DNA of 64,000 bases, taken from JAYSYM01 sp964543475. GTDB lineage: Bacteria; Bdellovibrionota; Bdellovibrionia; Bdellovibrionales; JAMPXM01. The position numbers were made by a program, and so were the translations under genes. Shown in pieces: positions 34,574 through 43,165 of this stretch (its first letter is position 1; each line of letters opens with the position of its first letter). Location of the stretch: assembly GCA_964543475.1 (NCBI GenBank), contig CAZIYJ010000006.1, positions 73,594 through 137,593 of the forward strand, given 5' to 3'. The notes under the pieces are model-generated. The model made no database searches, was not told where the DNA came from, and worked only from the letters and a program-made list of their open reading frames with translations.

Positions 34574-34834
34574 ATGTCGTCGATTGTTTTTACCCTTTGT
34601 GCGATTGCGAGCGTCTTTGTTGCGTACTTGCTTGCTCGCGCTTATCGTCAGCGGCCCTCAAAGATTCTGTTTTGGAGCGCGATCTGTTTTGGTGGGTTAG
34701 CACTTAATAACGTCATTTTGTTTGTTGACCTAGTTTTAATGCCTGAAAATATCACATACAGTTTACTCAGAAACTGGATCATTGTGGGGTCGGTAGGGTC
34801 GTTAGTTTACGGATTGGTTTGGGATACCTTATGA
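34574..34834 (+). CDS. DUF5985-type small membrane protein, copy 1
   Basis: An 86-residue protein with three hydrophobic segments and the pattern YLLARAYRQRPSKILFWSAICFGGLALNN followed by VLFVDL-like residues, as in the small DUF5985 proteins often found next to signalling genes. It begins three bases after the winged-helix gene and its end overlaps the next gene by ATGA. Function unknown; perhaps a membrane sensor or anchor for the soluble kinases upstream. Confidence 0.65.
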   Translation: MSSIVFTLCAIASVFVAYLLARAYRQRPSKILFWSAICFGGLALNNVILFVDLVLMPENITYSLLRNWIIVGSVGSLVYGLVWDTL

Positions 34835-35085
34835 TGACACAATTTTTGATGGGTGCTTCGACTGCTGGATTTGCGGTAGCTGCAATTTTCTTTTTGAGAT
34901 TTTGGACACGAACACGCGATCAGCTTTTTGCAGCCTTCGCTTCTGCATTTCTTCTGCTTGCTGTTGAGAGAACTTTGCTATTCATGACTTCGGGCGACCA
35001 ACCACAGTCGGTAATATACATTTTGCGTTTGATCGCCTTCTGCTTAATTGGCGTCGCCATCTTAAGAAAAAACCGCGAGCGATAG
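34831..35085 (+). CDS. DUF5985-type small membrane protein, copy 2
   Basis: An 84-residue paralogue-like protein with FFLRFWTRTRDQLFAAFA and FLLLAVERTLLF, the same charged-then-hydrophobic layout as its upstream neighbour, and three membrane segments. The ATG at 34831 overlaps the previous stop (ATGA); an in-frame TTG at 34819 has less support. Last gene of the kinase operon; it faces the DUF456 gene tail to tail. Confidence 0.65.
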   Translation: MMTQFLMGASTAGFAVAAIFFLRFWTRTRDQLFAAFASAFLLLAVERTLLFMTSGDQPQSVIYILRLIAFCLIGVAILRKNRER

Positions 35086-35108
35086 CGTTCAGATCAAAAA
35101 TATTCGTC

Positions 35109-35597
35109 CTATTCGATCATTAGCGCAAACAGCACAACGATCGCTTGAATCATCAAAAGACCAAGCCGAAGTACGAGAGAAAAGAAGAAACCAGCCGCGG
35201 CACCTGCGCCAGACTTAAAAAGAGCCATAATATCTCTGCGCTTTGCATAGACGTCGCCGATGATCGCGCCAATAAACGGACCAACGATTAATCCTGGAAG
35301 TCCCAAAAAAATTCCGAAGAACCCGCCGATGGTTGCGCCGATAAGGCCTGCTTTGGTAGCCCCTCCAAGTTTTGCGCCCATCGCTCCACCGAGTAAATCA
35401 GCTCCCCAGCTGAGAAGCGCTAACACTCCGAGAATGATGATCGTGGTCCAAGTCAGCATTCCAGGAACAAAGTACAAATGCGCAATCGCCCCTAAAACAA
35501 TGAAAACTGAGCCTGGCAATCCAGGCAAAATTGTTCCAGCAAAAGCTAAAATAAATCCTGCAGCCAAGGCGATCCAACCAAGTACTTCTAATTCCAA
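35109..35597 (-). CDS. DUF456 family membrane protein
   Basis: A 162-residue, Gly/Ala-rich membrane protein. FAGTILPGLPGSVFIVLGA near the start and GLPGLIVGPFIGAIIGD in the second half are the DUF456 pattern with its glycine-zipper-like segments. It starts at TTG immediately after the stop of the aldehyde dehydrogenase gene, whose last codons supply the ribosome site GGGAGC, so the two are one transcript. Function unknown in the family. Confidence 0.8.
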   Translation of the reverse strand: MELEVLGWIALAAGFILAFAGTILPGLPGSVFIVLGAIAHLYFVPGMLTWTTIIILGVLALLSWGADLLGGAMGAKLGGATKAGLIGATIGGFFGIFLGLPGLIVGPFIGAIIGDVYAKRRDIMALFKSGAGAAAGFFFSLVLRLGLLMIQAIVVLFALMIE

Positions 35598-36962
35598 TTA
35601 ATTGCTCCCGATTGAAATTGATTTCATATTTACGAATTCATGAGGGCCTAAGGTTCCGAGTTCGCGCCCATAACCAGAATTTTTGATTCCACCGAATGGT
35701 AGAAGCGGCTCACTTGCTACCATTGAATTAATGAAAGTCATCCCGGCTTCAATTTCATTAATTGCACGATCAATCTCGCTTTGCGAGTTACTCCAAAAAC
35801 TACTGCCGAGTCCAAAACTTGAATTGTTGGCAACTTTAAATGCCTCATCTAAATTCTCTACCTCAAAAAAGAGTGCGATTGGACCAAAAAATTCTTCCCC
35901 GAAGACTCCCTTATTCACTTTATCTTTTGGGACCTTAATTACTGCCGGGCCGAAAAGATTGTGTGAGGAGTCAAGCGTCGGCTTAAGCAAGACTTCTCCG
36001 CCTTCTTCTTTGGCTCGAGAAAGCTGCTTTAGTAAATCAGCGTAAGCTTTTTCATTTACCATTGGACCGATTTCGGTACCAGGTAGAAGAGGGTCACCTA
36101 GTTTCATATTTACGAGCGACGAGATAAACTCCTCCAAAAATATTTTCGAAACTGATTTCTCGACGATAAATCTCTTTGCAGCAATACAGCTTTGTCCGTT
36201 GTTTAAGGTTCTAGATTTAGCTGCGACTTTAGCGGCTTGATTGACATCGGCGTGAGCTGAAACAATAAAAGGATCACTCCCGCCAAGTTCCAACACGGTT
36301 TTCTTAAGTGATTGTCCTGCGTGTTTTGCAACTGATCTGCCTGCAGCTTCACTTCCTGTTAAAGTCACTGCGGCTATTCTAACATCGTGAATTAGGTCTT
36401 TAACTTTCTCCGATGGAATGAGCAAAGTCTGAAAAGTTCCTAAGGGCCAGCCGGCATCAAGAAAAACCCGTTCAATCTCAAGGGCGCATCCCGAAACATT
36501 TGAAGCATGCTTGAGAACCATAGTATTGCCGGTTGAAAGTGCCGCGAGTGCTGCGCGAAACACTTGCCAGTATGGAAAATTCCAGGGCATCACAGCTAAA
36601 ATACATCCGAGCGGAATAGTTTTTACGAATTTGCCATCAGAAAGCTTTGTGTCAGCTGTAATAGTTTTTAAGTTCTTCGAAAAATATCGGGCGGCCGCTT
36701 CACACTTTTCAACTTCGGCCAGTGCAGAAGTAAATGTCTTTCCCATTTCTAAAACAGCAAGGCGTGCAAGTTCATCTCTTCGGCTTTTAAGGGTATCCGC
36801 TGTTCTATTGAAACAGTCTGTTCTCGATTCAATAGATAGAATTCTAGTTACTGCAAAAGTGCTCACTCCCAGAGAGAGCTTGGTATTAAGCTCATCATTA
36901 GTTGTCGCTGTGTACTTTTGGATCACGTGCTTTGTATATGGGTTGACACTTTCTAGGCTCAT
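35598..36962 (-). CDS. NAD(P)-dependent aldehyde dehydrogenase, succinate-semialdehyde type
   Basis: A 454-residue enzyme of the ALDH superfamily, which oxidises aldehydes to acids. The motifs are in order: AVMPWNFPYWQ (substrate and cofactor loop), TGSEAAGR (NAD site), catalytic base Glu225 in VLELGGSDP, nucleophile Cys259 in NNGQSCIAAKR, and the late FGGIKNSGYGRELG segment. The FGGIKNSGYGRE ending and overall length fit the short succinate-semialdehyde dehydrogenases (Sad/GabD-like). The true aldehyde is not settled by sequence. Divergent from the hydrolase at 37032. Confidence 0.85.
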   Translation of the reverse strand: MSLESVNPYTKHVIQKYTATTNDELNTKLSLGVSTFAVTRILSIESRTDCFNRTADTLKSRRDELARLAVLEMGKTFTSALAEVEKCEAAARYFSKNLKTITADTKLSDGKFVKTIPLGCILAVMPWNFPYWQVFRAALAALSTGNTMVLKHASNVSGCALEIERVFLDAGWPLGTFQTLLIPSEKVKDLIHDVRIAAVTLTGSEAAGRSVAKHAGQSLKKTVLELGGSDPFIVSAHADVNQAAKVAAKSRTLNNGQSCIAAKRFIVEKSVSKIFLEEFISSLVNMKLGDPLLPGTEIGPMVNEKAYADLLKQLSRAKEEGGEVLLKPTLDSSHNLFGPAVIKVPKDKVNKGVFGEEFFGPIALFFEVENLDEAFKVANNSSFGLGSSFWSNSQSEIDRAINEIEAGMTFINSMVASEPLLPFGGIKNSGYGRELGTLGPHEFVNMKSISIGSN

Positions 36963-37031
36963 GAACGCTACTTCAACATTCCTCGGTCGAAATTTGAAGC
37001 TATTTCAGAGCGGTTCTGCTACATCACGTCT

Positions 37032-37745
37032 ATGCAGTACTTAGAGCACATCGACTACGGTGACCCCAAGGCGCCACTTAAGGTGATTTCGCTTCATGGT
37101 TTTCCGTCGATTCGTTCAAAACAAAATCGCGAGCTTGCTCAAGGAGTCGCGGATGAGCTTGGCTGTCGAGTTCGGGTGGTCCTCTATCCGGGATTGAGCA
37201 CTAGCGGACTATTTTCGTTTAAAAAGACGATCGATGCATTACTTAATGAATTCCCAGCGATCATTGCTGATGATTCGAAAGAAAAAATAGAGCCTACAAA
37301 AGTTGGTCTGTTAGGCCACAGCTTCGGGGGCTTTTGTGCTCTTCTCCTTGCTGCCAAATTTCCGCAACTGATCGAGCGGGTAGTGCTTTTGTCGCCACTA
37401 CTTAAATTTAACTCTTCGATTAACGATGTTGCCGGATTCTTTAAGAGCATTTTGGGCACAAATCAAAATCAAGAAGTGAATACACTAAGCCCTGTTGAAC
37501 TCGGTCAAGAGTTTCATGATCTTTCGAAGCAATACTCAGTCGAGAAACTAATTTCGGAACTTGATCCAAAATTGAAAATAGAAATGCTTCAGGCTCGGGT
37601 TGATGGCGTTACTCCAACTCAAACCGCCGAAGAGTTTCGGCAACATTTTAAATGTGATTTTAAGTTTGAGCTTGTTGATCAAGATCACAGTTTTTTGATC
37701 GACCGTCCCCAGCTCGCTAAAAAAATAGCTGCGTATTTTAAATAG
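37032..37745 (+). CDS. Cytosolic alpha/beta hydrolase
   Basis: A 237-residue protein without signal peptide. VISLHGFPS forms the first strand and oxyanion loop; the elbow is GHSFGG; the late DQDHSF supplies the likely catalytic His. Length fits a single-domain esterase or lyase-type hydrolase. It ends two bases before the convergent phosphoesterase. Substrate unknown. Confidence 0.75.
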   Translation: MQYLEHIDYGDPKAPLKVISLHGFPSIRSKQNRELAQGVADELGCRVRVVLYPGLSTSGLFSFKKTIDALLNEFPAIIADDSKEKIEPTKVGLLGHSFGGFCALLLAAKFPQLIERVVLLSPLLKFNSSINDVAGFFKSILGTNQNQEVNTLSPVELGQEFHDLSKQYSVEKLISELDPKLKIEMLQARVDGVTPTQTAEEFRQHFKCDFKFELVDQDHSFLIDRPQLAKKIAAYFK

Positions 37746-37747
37746 GA

Positions 37748-38518
37748 TTAGGCACTGATTGTTCTTGGTCGCGCTTCATGAGACCAAGTTCTTAATGCCA
37801 CGGCACCGTCGGTAATACTGAGAAATGGAGTACCCATAAGCCAGCTTCCAGTATTGAAATAGTATTTACCGTCTCCGAGATCAACTTGACCTGCATGATG
37901 AGTATGACCAAAGACCACGAAGTCAAAACCTCGCTCAGATAGTTCTTTTGCTGCGGTAAAGAAATTCGGGTGTTCACCAATAATTCCTTGTCCGCCCAGC
38001 ATCGGAACGGGTTTAAAGAACTTTGCTTTTAGTTTTTCAAATTGAATCCATGCATAGTAAAGATTCGGCGAAAGCTTAAGCGGAATTCCCGCAGCCCAAG
38101 TAAGAAATTCGTATGTGGCAGGGTATTTAACAAAGAACGGATCATAAAGATGACCGTGCTCAATACGAATGCGAGAAGTGCCAGATTTTACATTTAAAAA
38201 CGGTGCGAGTTTAAATGCGCCCCAGTCGTGCAATAGATTCTCAAGCACGATGTCGTGATTTCCGATGACGTAATAGATATTGCGGCCACTTGTCGTGAAA
38301 CTCTTTAGAGCTCTAAATACTTCTGGAGTTTCCATTGCGATTTTTGTGAATGAAACTTGCGCGATTTCGAAACCATCGCCATTAATGCATAAGTCATACT
38401 TCTCGCGAGCTGCCCATTTCAAAAAATCCACCATCGGATTCTTCGCTTTAGAAAATGGATTTCCTAAATGCATATCTGAAACTACGACCAGACGTTGAGA
38501 AGTAACTTCAGTGATCAT
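37748..38518 (-). CDS. Metallophosphoesterase, LpxH-like
   Basis: A 256-residue calcineurin-type phosphoesterase. The metal-binding motifs are seen in order: VVVSDMHLG, CINGDGFE, VIGNHD and VFGHTHHAG. The combination and length resemble UDP-2,3-diacylglucosamine diphosphatases, which make lipid X in lipid A synthesis, but related enzymes act on other substrates. It overlaps the upstream cyclic-nucleotide-binding gene by ATGA, so it is in the same operon as rsmE. Confidence 0.75.
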   Translation of the reverse strand: MITEVTSQRLVVVSDMHLGNPFSKAKNPMVDFLKWAAREKYDLCINGDGFEIAQVSFTKIAMETPEVFRALKSFTTSGRNIYYVIGNHDIVLENLLHDWGAFKLAPFLNVKSGTSRIRIEHGHLYDPFFVKYPATYEFLTWAAGIPLKLSPNLYYAWIQFEKLKAKFFKPVPMLGGQGIIGEHPNFFTAAKELSERGFDFVVFGHTHHAGQVDLGDGKYYFNTGSWLMGTPFLSITDGAVALRTWSHEARPRTISA

Positions 38519-39000
38519 TGTTTGCTGGCCTCGATTGCAGTATTCGATTCAGCATGATTGTATTCAGCGCCATTGAGAATATTTTTTAGAGATTCGGAGC
38601 TGTGGCCTGAGCGATCTAACTCTCGCATCAGACTGTCATTGGTCAGGCGAATGCGCTTTGATAAACTCTGGAGCATCTCAAATGCAAAAGTAGGATCGCG
38701 GCGAATCTTTAACAGAAAGCCACCTGGGTGAATCACCAATAGTTTTGTATTACCTTTTGCTTTCGCAGTTGCGCTTCTCGGAAGAGATTCTAGTAACGAC
38801 ATCTCTCCAACAAATTCACCGCGGTGAAGTGTCGCTAAGTGGATATCGCCACGAGATGACTTCTTAGAAACAGTCACTTCACCTTCGACAACTACATACA
38901 TTTCGCTGCTGTTGTCGCCTTCTTGAAAGATGACGTCGCCATCGGCAAGTCGCAGAGTCGATTCTTGAGCAAACTTTTTTTCAGCTTCTAAATTGATCAT
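38515..39000 (-). CDS. Single-domain cyclic nucleotide-binding protein
   Basis: A 161-residue protein made of one cNMP-binding beta-barrel: IFQEGDNSSEMYVVVEGEV, then FVGEMSLLESLPRSATAKA, which is the phosphate-binding cassette (GEMSL...RSATA). The C-terminal part is helical and polar with no helix-turn-helix, so it is not a Crp-type regulator by itself. It may regulate the adjacent phosphoesterase, with which it overlaps by four bases, or act as a diffusible sensor; both are inference. Confidence 0.8.
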   Translation of the reverse strand: MINLEAEKKFAQESTLRLADGDVIFQEGDNSSEMYVVVEGEVTVSKKSSRGDIHLATLHRGEFVGEMSLLESLPRSATAKAKGNTKLLVIHPGGFLLKIRRDPTFAFEMLQSLSKRIRLTNDSLMRELDRSGHSSESLKNILNGAEYNHAESNTAIEASKQ

Positions 39001-39003
39001 GGA

Positions 39004-39741
39004 TCAAGGATACGTAATTTGGATTCGCGAGAGAACTGAAATCATTGCTGTCTCGCTTTTTAAGATTCGAGGTCCAAGGCTTAGCGGATTAAAGCCATGA
39101 GCTTTCAGCATTTCGATCTCGTAGGGGATGAAGCCTCCCTCTGGACCAATCACGACCGTCTGAGGGCCACTCAAAATACCTAGCCCAGACTCGTATTCAG
39201 ACGCGGATTCAGATGGGTGCGCGACTAGTCGATTCGAGTTTTCCGAAATCGCAACTAGTTCATCCTCGACAAAAGGTTTGAATCTCTTTTTGAGATGAAC
39301 TTTTGGCATAACCGTATCGCGAGCTTGTTCAAGGCCAAGCAACAAACTTTTCTCAATCGATTCAGCTGTCAGTTGCTCGCAACTCCAAAACGCTTTCTCA
39401 ACTCTAAGTGCATTCAGAAGAAAAATTTCTTTTACTCCAAGGGTCGTAGCACTCTGAAGAACTCGAAGAACTACTTTGGGCCTAGGAAGAGCGATGATCA
39501 GTTTTACAGGAAGTGGGGCTGGAGGCTTTGTGCCGAGAGTGAACTCGAGATCAAATTTTTCTTTTGTAGCTGACACAATTGAGCCAGTTCCAAGTTCACT
39601 GTTCAGTAGTCCAATTTTGAGTTGTTTGCCGCTGTCGGCTTTGAGCACTGAAGTGAGGTGCTTAAATCGTCGATCATCCTGGTAAATTGATGCCTTACCA
39701 GGATGAATCAAATCAGAGGGACCTAGAATCAGAAGATTCAA
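39004..39741 (-). CDS. rsmE: 16S rRNA (uracil1498-N3)-methyltransferase
   Basis: A 245-residue SPOUT methyltransferase. The N-terminal PUA-like part has DDRRFKHLTSVLKADSG; the C-terminal knot has VVIGPEGGFIPYEIE and LGPRILKSETAMISVLSR, the S-adenosylmethionine-binding signature of RsmE. It methylates U1498 of 16S rRNA in the small subunit. The gap to the next gene (cNMP-binding) is three bases, and the gene upstream (a secreted protein) ends three bases before its start, so it is the centre of a tight operon. Confidence 0.92.
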   Translation of the reverse strand: MNLLILGPSDLIHPGKASIYQDDRRFKHLTSVLKADSGKQLKIGLLNSELGTGSIVSATKEKFDLEFTLGTKPPAPLPVKLIIALPRPKVVLRVLQSATTLGVKEIFLLNALRVEKAFWSCEQLTAESIEKSLLLGLEQARDTVMPKVHLKKRFKPFVEDELVAISENSNRLVAHPSESASEYESGLGILSGPQTVVIGPEGGFIPYEIEMLKAHGFNPLSLGPRILKSETAMISVLSRIQITYP

Positions 39742-39744
39742 TTT

Positions 39745-40272
39745 TTAGTACTTAGTGTTTGAGCGGACGAGAAGAGACTGAAGGTCGGCAAATGCCTTGC
39801 GTGCATTTTCTTGAGCGCCAGTCCAATCGCCCTCATTTGCGCTTCCGGCTTTTTTAGTCGCATCTTTTGCGGCTTCTAAGCGACTTTCAAGATCAGCAAT
39901 TTGTTGATCTCGATACGATTTTACTTCAGCGCGCTCGTCTTTGTTCGATTTCAAGTTTTTAATTGCATCTTCGTAAATCGGGAAGAGCGATTTGATATTA
40001 GAAACGAACTGATTTTGTTCTTTGTAAGTGTAAGCTGATGCGCGCAAACCAGGAGCTGTGTGCCCTGAAGCTGCTTGAGCTTCGTACTCCACATTCGGAT
40101 TTCCGTAAGTTCCATTGTTAAACGGAAGCCCGCGACCTAAATCAATCGGAGTTGAGCCACTGTAGCGTGTGGCTGGCTTTGTATCGTTAGGATCGTTTGC
40201 CTGATTGACTCCGGCTGCTACCGCACCAACGCTCAACATGAAACAAGAAACGAACACGAAACTTTTTAGCAT
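39745..40272 (-). CDS. Secreted hypothetical protein with coiled-coil C-terminus
   Basis: A 175-residue protein with signal peptide (FVFVSCFMLSVGAVAA) and AGAGGAG before the ATG. The first half is polar and probably disordered (RYSGSTPIDLGRGLPF). The second half is an amphipathic helix (YRDQQIADLESRLEAAKDA) likely to be coiled coil. No family recognised. It is probably transcribed with rsmE. Confidence 0.65.
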   Translation of the reverse strand: MLKSFVFVSCFMLSVGAVAAGVNQANDPNDTKPATRYSGSTPIDLGRGLPFNNGTYGNPNVEYEAQAASGHTAPGLRASAYTYKEQNQFVSNIKSLFPIYEDAIKNLKSNKDERAEVKSYRDQQIADLESRLEAAKDATKKAGSANEGDWTGAQENARKAFADLQSLLVRSNTKY

Positions 40273-40316
40273 GACTACTCCTCTAAACGACGAACTAATA
40301 TCAGCCGAACTTCGCC

Positions 40317-40691
40317 CTAAAAATGGTTACAGTCAAAGCGAATCCATCCGTACTGATCGCTATATGTGAGCTGAAACCAATGGCGGATTTGATAATCAGC
40401 AGGGAATTCGATTCGGCCACCGATATTCATAAAATACTTTGTCGTAAACAAGTTGCTCCCGGCAGCATCAAAGCGCCCGGAATTAAGAGTTCGATCACCA
40501 GTTTTAACGTTATAAATTTCTGAATTGGCTGTGTTGCCAAAGAAATCAACATCCATTCTTAGGTCCCAATTAAAAAGACCTTGGCAATAGAATCGACCTT
40601 GAGCAGCTTTTACTTCACTTACCTGTGCCTGAGCGTCACTCGAAATTCCGACTAAAATCAAAGCGAAAATTGCAGCGAAAAGACTTCTCAT
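40317..40691 (-). CDS. Small secreted hypothetical protein
   Basis: A 124-residue protein with signal peptide ending ISSDAQAQ. The mature part is short, aromatic-rich and beta-like (FYCQGLFNWDLRMDV, YGWIRFDCNHF), with two Cys that may pair. I recognise no family. It faces away from the murein endopeptidase gene; the shared 194-base region holds the sigma-28-like promoter for the latter. Confidence 0.6.
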   Translation of the reverse strand: MRSLFAAIFALILVGISSDAQAQVSEVKAAQGRFYCQGLFNWDLRMDVDFFGNTANSEIYNVKTGDRTLNSGRFDAAGSNLFTTKYFMNIGGRIEFPADYQIRHWFQLTYSDQYGWIRFDCNHF

Positions 40692-40735
40692 TGGCCCCCC
40701 GATTGTTGAGCCCTCAGCCTAGCGAGAACGGCTCT

Positions 40736-40763
40736 TAAAGCAAACCTAAAAATTCGCCGAAGA
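40736..40763 (+). promoter_or_regulatory. Sigma-28-like promoter of the M74 lipoprotein gene
   Basis: TAAAG at 40736-40740, then exactly 15 bases, then GCCGAAGA at 40756-40763. The FliA consensus is TAAAG, 15 bases, GCCGATAA, so the -35 and the spacing are perfect and the -10 matches six of eight. The leader would be about 115 bases. Confidence 0.5.
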
Positions 40764-40885
40764 TTGGCAGTTTTTCATGGGTGTTCACGGATTCGACACT
40801 CGAGGACTTTTCACTTGCGATATTGGCCTACTGAGCCCCATTTCCTCGAGCACGAAACTTGATAGAGAGCATGGGTGGAGAACCA

Positions 40886-42703
40886 ATGCGCTCATTTTAC
40901 GTTTTAACAGCAATCCTAGTTTTAGCCGGCTGCGCAAGGTCAAATAACGACTCTCGTGGAGACTACCGCCCAGGTGGTCCATTTACTTCCGAAGATCTTG
41001 CAGAAGATCGAAGTGCTCCGTGGGCGCCGGTCGAAAAGGCTGACAAAACCGAGCTTCGCGAAATTCCTCGCACCGAAGAGTTTGTGATTCCTGTCGCTAA
41101 AGATGAGACACGCGAACAGGAGCCCGAAAAAGTTCAGCTTCTGCTTAACCAAATGAAAGTTAAAGAAACTAAAATTTCAGTTGGCAAAAAAGCGGGCCTT
41201 GTTCGCTTGTCTGCAACTGCATTGATTGATGAAAAGCCCATTGTGATCAAACTCGAAGGTCACCTAAAAGGCGATTCAACAGCTGACTTGTTAAATGTTG
41301 AAGATGGCGATGAAAGTGTACGAGCTGAAGTGTTTTGCCGTGGCGAAGTTCGCGAAAATTTTTACGATTGTGAATCTCTCTTTGTCGATTTGTATTACAA
41401 AATCGAAAACAATAAATTCTATCGTGAACAACTTGAACTTGAGAGTGAGCAAGAAAAGGCCCTTAAAGCAAAAGAACTCGCGGCTAGAGCTGCTGCTGCA
41501 GCAGCTGCTAAAACGGAATCAGCTGAGCAAGATCCAGAAGTAGAGGGAGATCACGGCGATATTCCAGAGCCGCTAGGCACTTTCGTAGGTCGTCCAGAGC
41601 GAGTGAAGGAGCTTTTCGAAATCACTGAGAAGCAGCAACCTGTTGCCGAAAAGAAAAAGCCGGTCCGTGAGCAGCCTGTTAAAAAAGGACCTGACGCTCG
41701 AAAAGAAAAACCAAGTGTTGAGAGCATGAATAATGGAGCGTCGTCGACACGAGCGAAAAAGCCAACGGCGACACCAAAGCCGACTCCTACACCAAAAGCA
41801 AAGCCAACTGCTCCAAAGCCTAAGCCTGCATCAACACCCGTTGTTGCAAAGCCAACAGCTACGCCAATAGTTAAGCCAAAAGCGACACCAGTTGTGAATC
41901 CAAAACCAGTTGTAAAGCCAACACCAAAGCCAACTCCAGTGGTTCGACCTGCTCCGGTCTCAACGCCAACGCCGAAACCAACGCCGAAACCGACGCCAGC
42001 ACCGACTCCTGAGCCGACACCTAAACCAGAATCATCTGTAGTTGTGACTCCGGCTCGTGTGATCCTTGACGTTAACGACGAGCAGAACCGCCCAGTTGAC
42101 CAAGCAGTGGGTGGTTACTCGGGCGGCGGAAAACTTGAAAATGCATCGTCATTAGATTTTGACGGCACTCACCATTACTTTTCTCAGCCGCAACAGCGTC
42201 AGAACTATGCAACATACGATTTAGTTCGGGTCTTAAAGCTTCTTGCTTCAAAAATTCATAAAGAGATTTTCCCGGGCGTAAAGATTCGAATTAATGATCT
42301 TTCAAAACGCAAAGGTGGATACATTCCTCCGCACCAAGGTCATCAAAATGGCCTCGAGGCAGATATCGGCTACCTTACTGTGAATTCTCTTAAGCAAATT
42401 CCTCAGCACTCGAAGATCGCAGGCGAGTGGGTGCTTAAGATGAAAGAAATGTGGCGCGTATTTAAATTTTTAGGTGGAAGCGATCGCGTGAGTCTGTTTT
42501 ACGTTAACAGATCAGTGAAGCCAAAATTCTGTGAGTATGCTCGTCAACAGGGAGAACTTAATTCTGGAAGTGGCAAACTTGCGTTACGAAAAATGACTGC
42601 GATCAACGGACATACAAGTCATTTCCATTTACGAATGGAGTGCGGCCGTTATAATCCGCGGTGCAGAACAGACGGCCCGCCACCCCAAGCAACTGGTTGC
42701 TGA
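40886..42703 (+). CDS. Lipoprotein with Pro/Thr/Lys stalk and M74 (MepA-type) murein endopeptidase domain
   Basis: A 605-residue lipoprotein (RSFYVLTAILVLAGC then ARSN). The start at 40886 follows GGTGGAGA and gives a clean lipobox. After a beta-rich region and an Ala-rich helix comes a stalk of PTPKPTPKPT-type repeats (about residues 285-395). The C-terminal domain has HQGHQNGLEADI with His486 and Asp493, and HTSHFHLR with His576, His579 and His581. These match the spacing of the zinc ligands of E. coli MepA (His113, Asp120, His211), a penicillin-insensitive endopeptidase that cuts peptidoglycan cross-links. The stalk could reach from a membrane to the wall. A predator could use it on its own or on prey wall; that part is inference. 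Confidence 0.8.
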   Translation: MRSFYVLTAILVLAGCARSNNDSRGDYRPGGPFTSEDLAEDRSAPWAPVEKADKTELREIPRTEEFVIPVAKDETREQEPEKVQLLLNQMKVKETKISVGKKAGLVRLSATALIDEKPIVIKLEGHLKGDSTADLLNVEDGDESVRAEVFCRGEVRENFYDCESLFVDLYYKIENNKFYREQLELESEQEKALKAKELAARAAAAAAAKTESAEQDPEVEGDHGDIPEPLGTFVGRPERVKELFEITEKQQPVAEKKKPVREQPVKKGPDARKEKPSVESMNNGASSTRAKKPTATPKPTPTPKAKPTAPKPKPASTPVVAKPTATPIVKPKATPVVNPKPVVKPTPKPTPVVRPAPVSTPTPKPTPKPTPAPTPEPTPKPESSVVVTPARVILDVNDEQNRPVDQAVGGYSGGGKLENASSLDFDGTHHYFSQPQQRQNYATYDLVRVLKLLASKIHKEIFPGVKIRINDLSKRKGGYIPPHQGHQNGLEADIGYLTVNSLKQIPQHSKIAGEWVLKMKEMWRVFKFLGGSDRVSLFYVNRSVKPKFCEYARQQGELNSGSGKLALRKMTAINGHTSHFHLRMECGRYNPRCRTDGPPPQATGC

Positions 42704-42710
42704 AAAATTC

Positions 42711-43013
42711 TTAAGCGGCTTTCTTCAACGTCTGAGGAGTTGAGAGAAGGCCTACGCGATTAAACGCTTCAGCGCAAATCGGCCAAAGCGACTCTTTTAA
42801 GGCATGCTCGGGGACAGTCAGTTTAATTTTGGGGTAGCTACCTGCTTCGAAACACTGAACAAACTCTGGCTCTGTCGTAGCTCGCACAACTTTCATTAGC
42901 ATTTTGAAATGTGCTTCAGACATTCGACCACCTAAAACCATCTTTCGCAGATTGCCTTCAGATGTGGATTTCAAAAATCCATAAAGCGTTGAGAGTTCAT
43001 CGTGTGAATACAT
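42711..43013 (-). CDS. Small hypothetical cytosolic protein
   Basis: A 100-residue protein. The ATG at 43013 has GGGGGA five bases upstream and is preferred to an ATG 29 codons earlier. The sequence is helical (YSHDELSTLYGFLKST, EAHFKMLMKVVRATTEPEFV) with conserved-looking ends (TVPEHALKESLWPIC). No family recognised, no signal peptide. A sigma-28-like element lies about 30 bases before the start. Confidence 0.6.
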   Translation of the reverse strand: MYSHDELSTLYGFLKSTSEGNLRKMVLGGRMSEAHFKMLMKVVRATTEPEFVQCFEAGSYPKIKLTVPEHALKESLWPICAEAFNRVGLLSTPQTLKKAA

Positions 43014-43041
43014 CAGTCCCCCTTTAACGTTCGATATATTC

Positions 43042-43049
43042 CTATCGGC
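43042..43049 (-). promoter_or_regulatory. Sigma-28-like -10 element before the small hypothetical gene
   Basis: On the minus strand the octamer reads GCCGATAG, one mismatch from the FliA -10 consensus. It lies about 30 bases before the ATG at 43013. The -35 is not clear. Confidence 0.35.
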
Positions 43050-43106
43050 AGAACTAAGGTCTAGGTTTATACGCCACAGGCACGATTCCCATGTGCCCAA
43101 AGTAAA

Positions 43107-43133
43107 AAGGCCGTCTCAAGATGAGACGGCCTT
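43107..43133 (-). terminator. Rho-independent terminator of the second M48-like gene
   Basis: Perfect 12-base stem AAGGCCGTCTCA / TGAGACGGCCTT with a three-base loop. On the minus strand it ends in a T run (CCTTTTTAC). It lies just after the stop of the minus-strand gene at 43166. Confidence 0.85.
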
Positions 43134-43165
43134 CCGTAAACTTACTAATTTTGTTTATGAACTGA

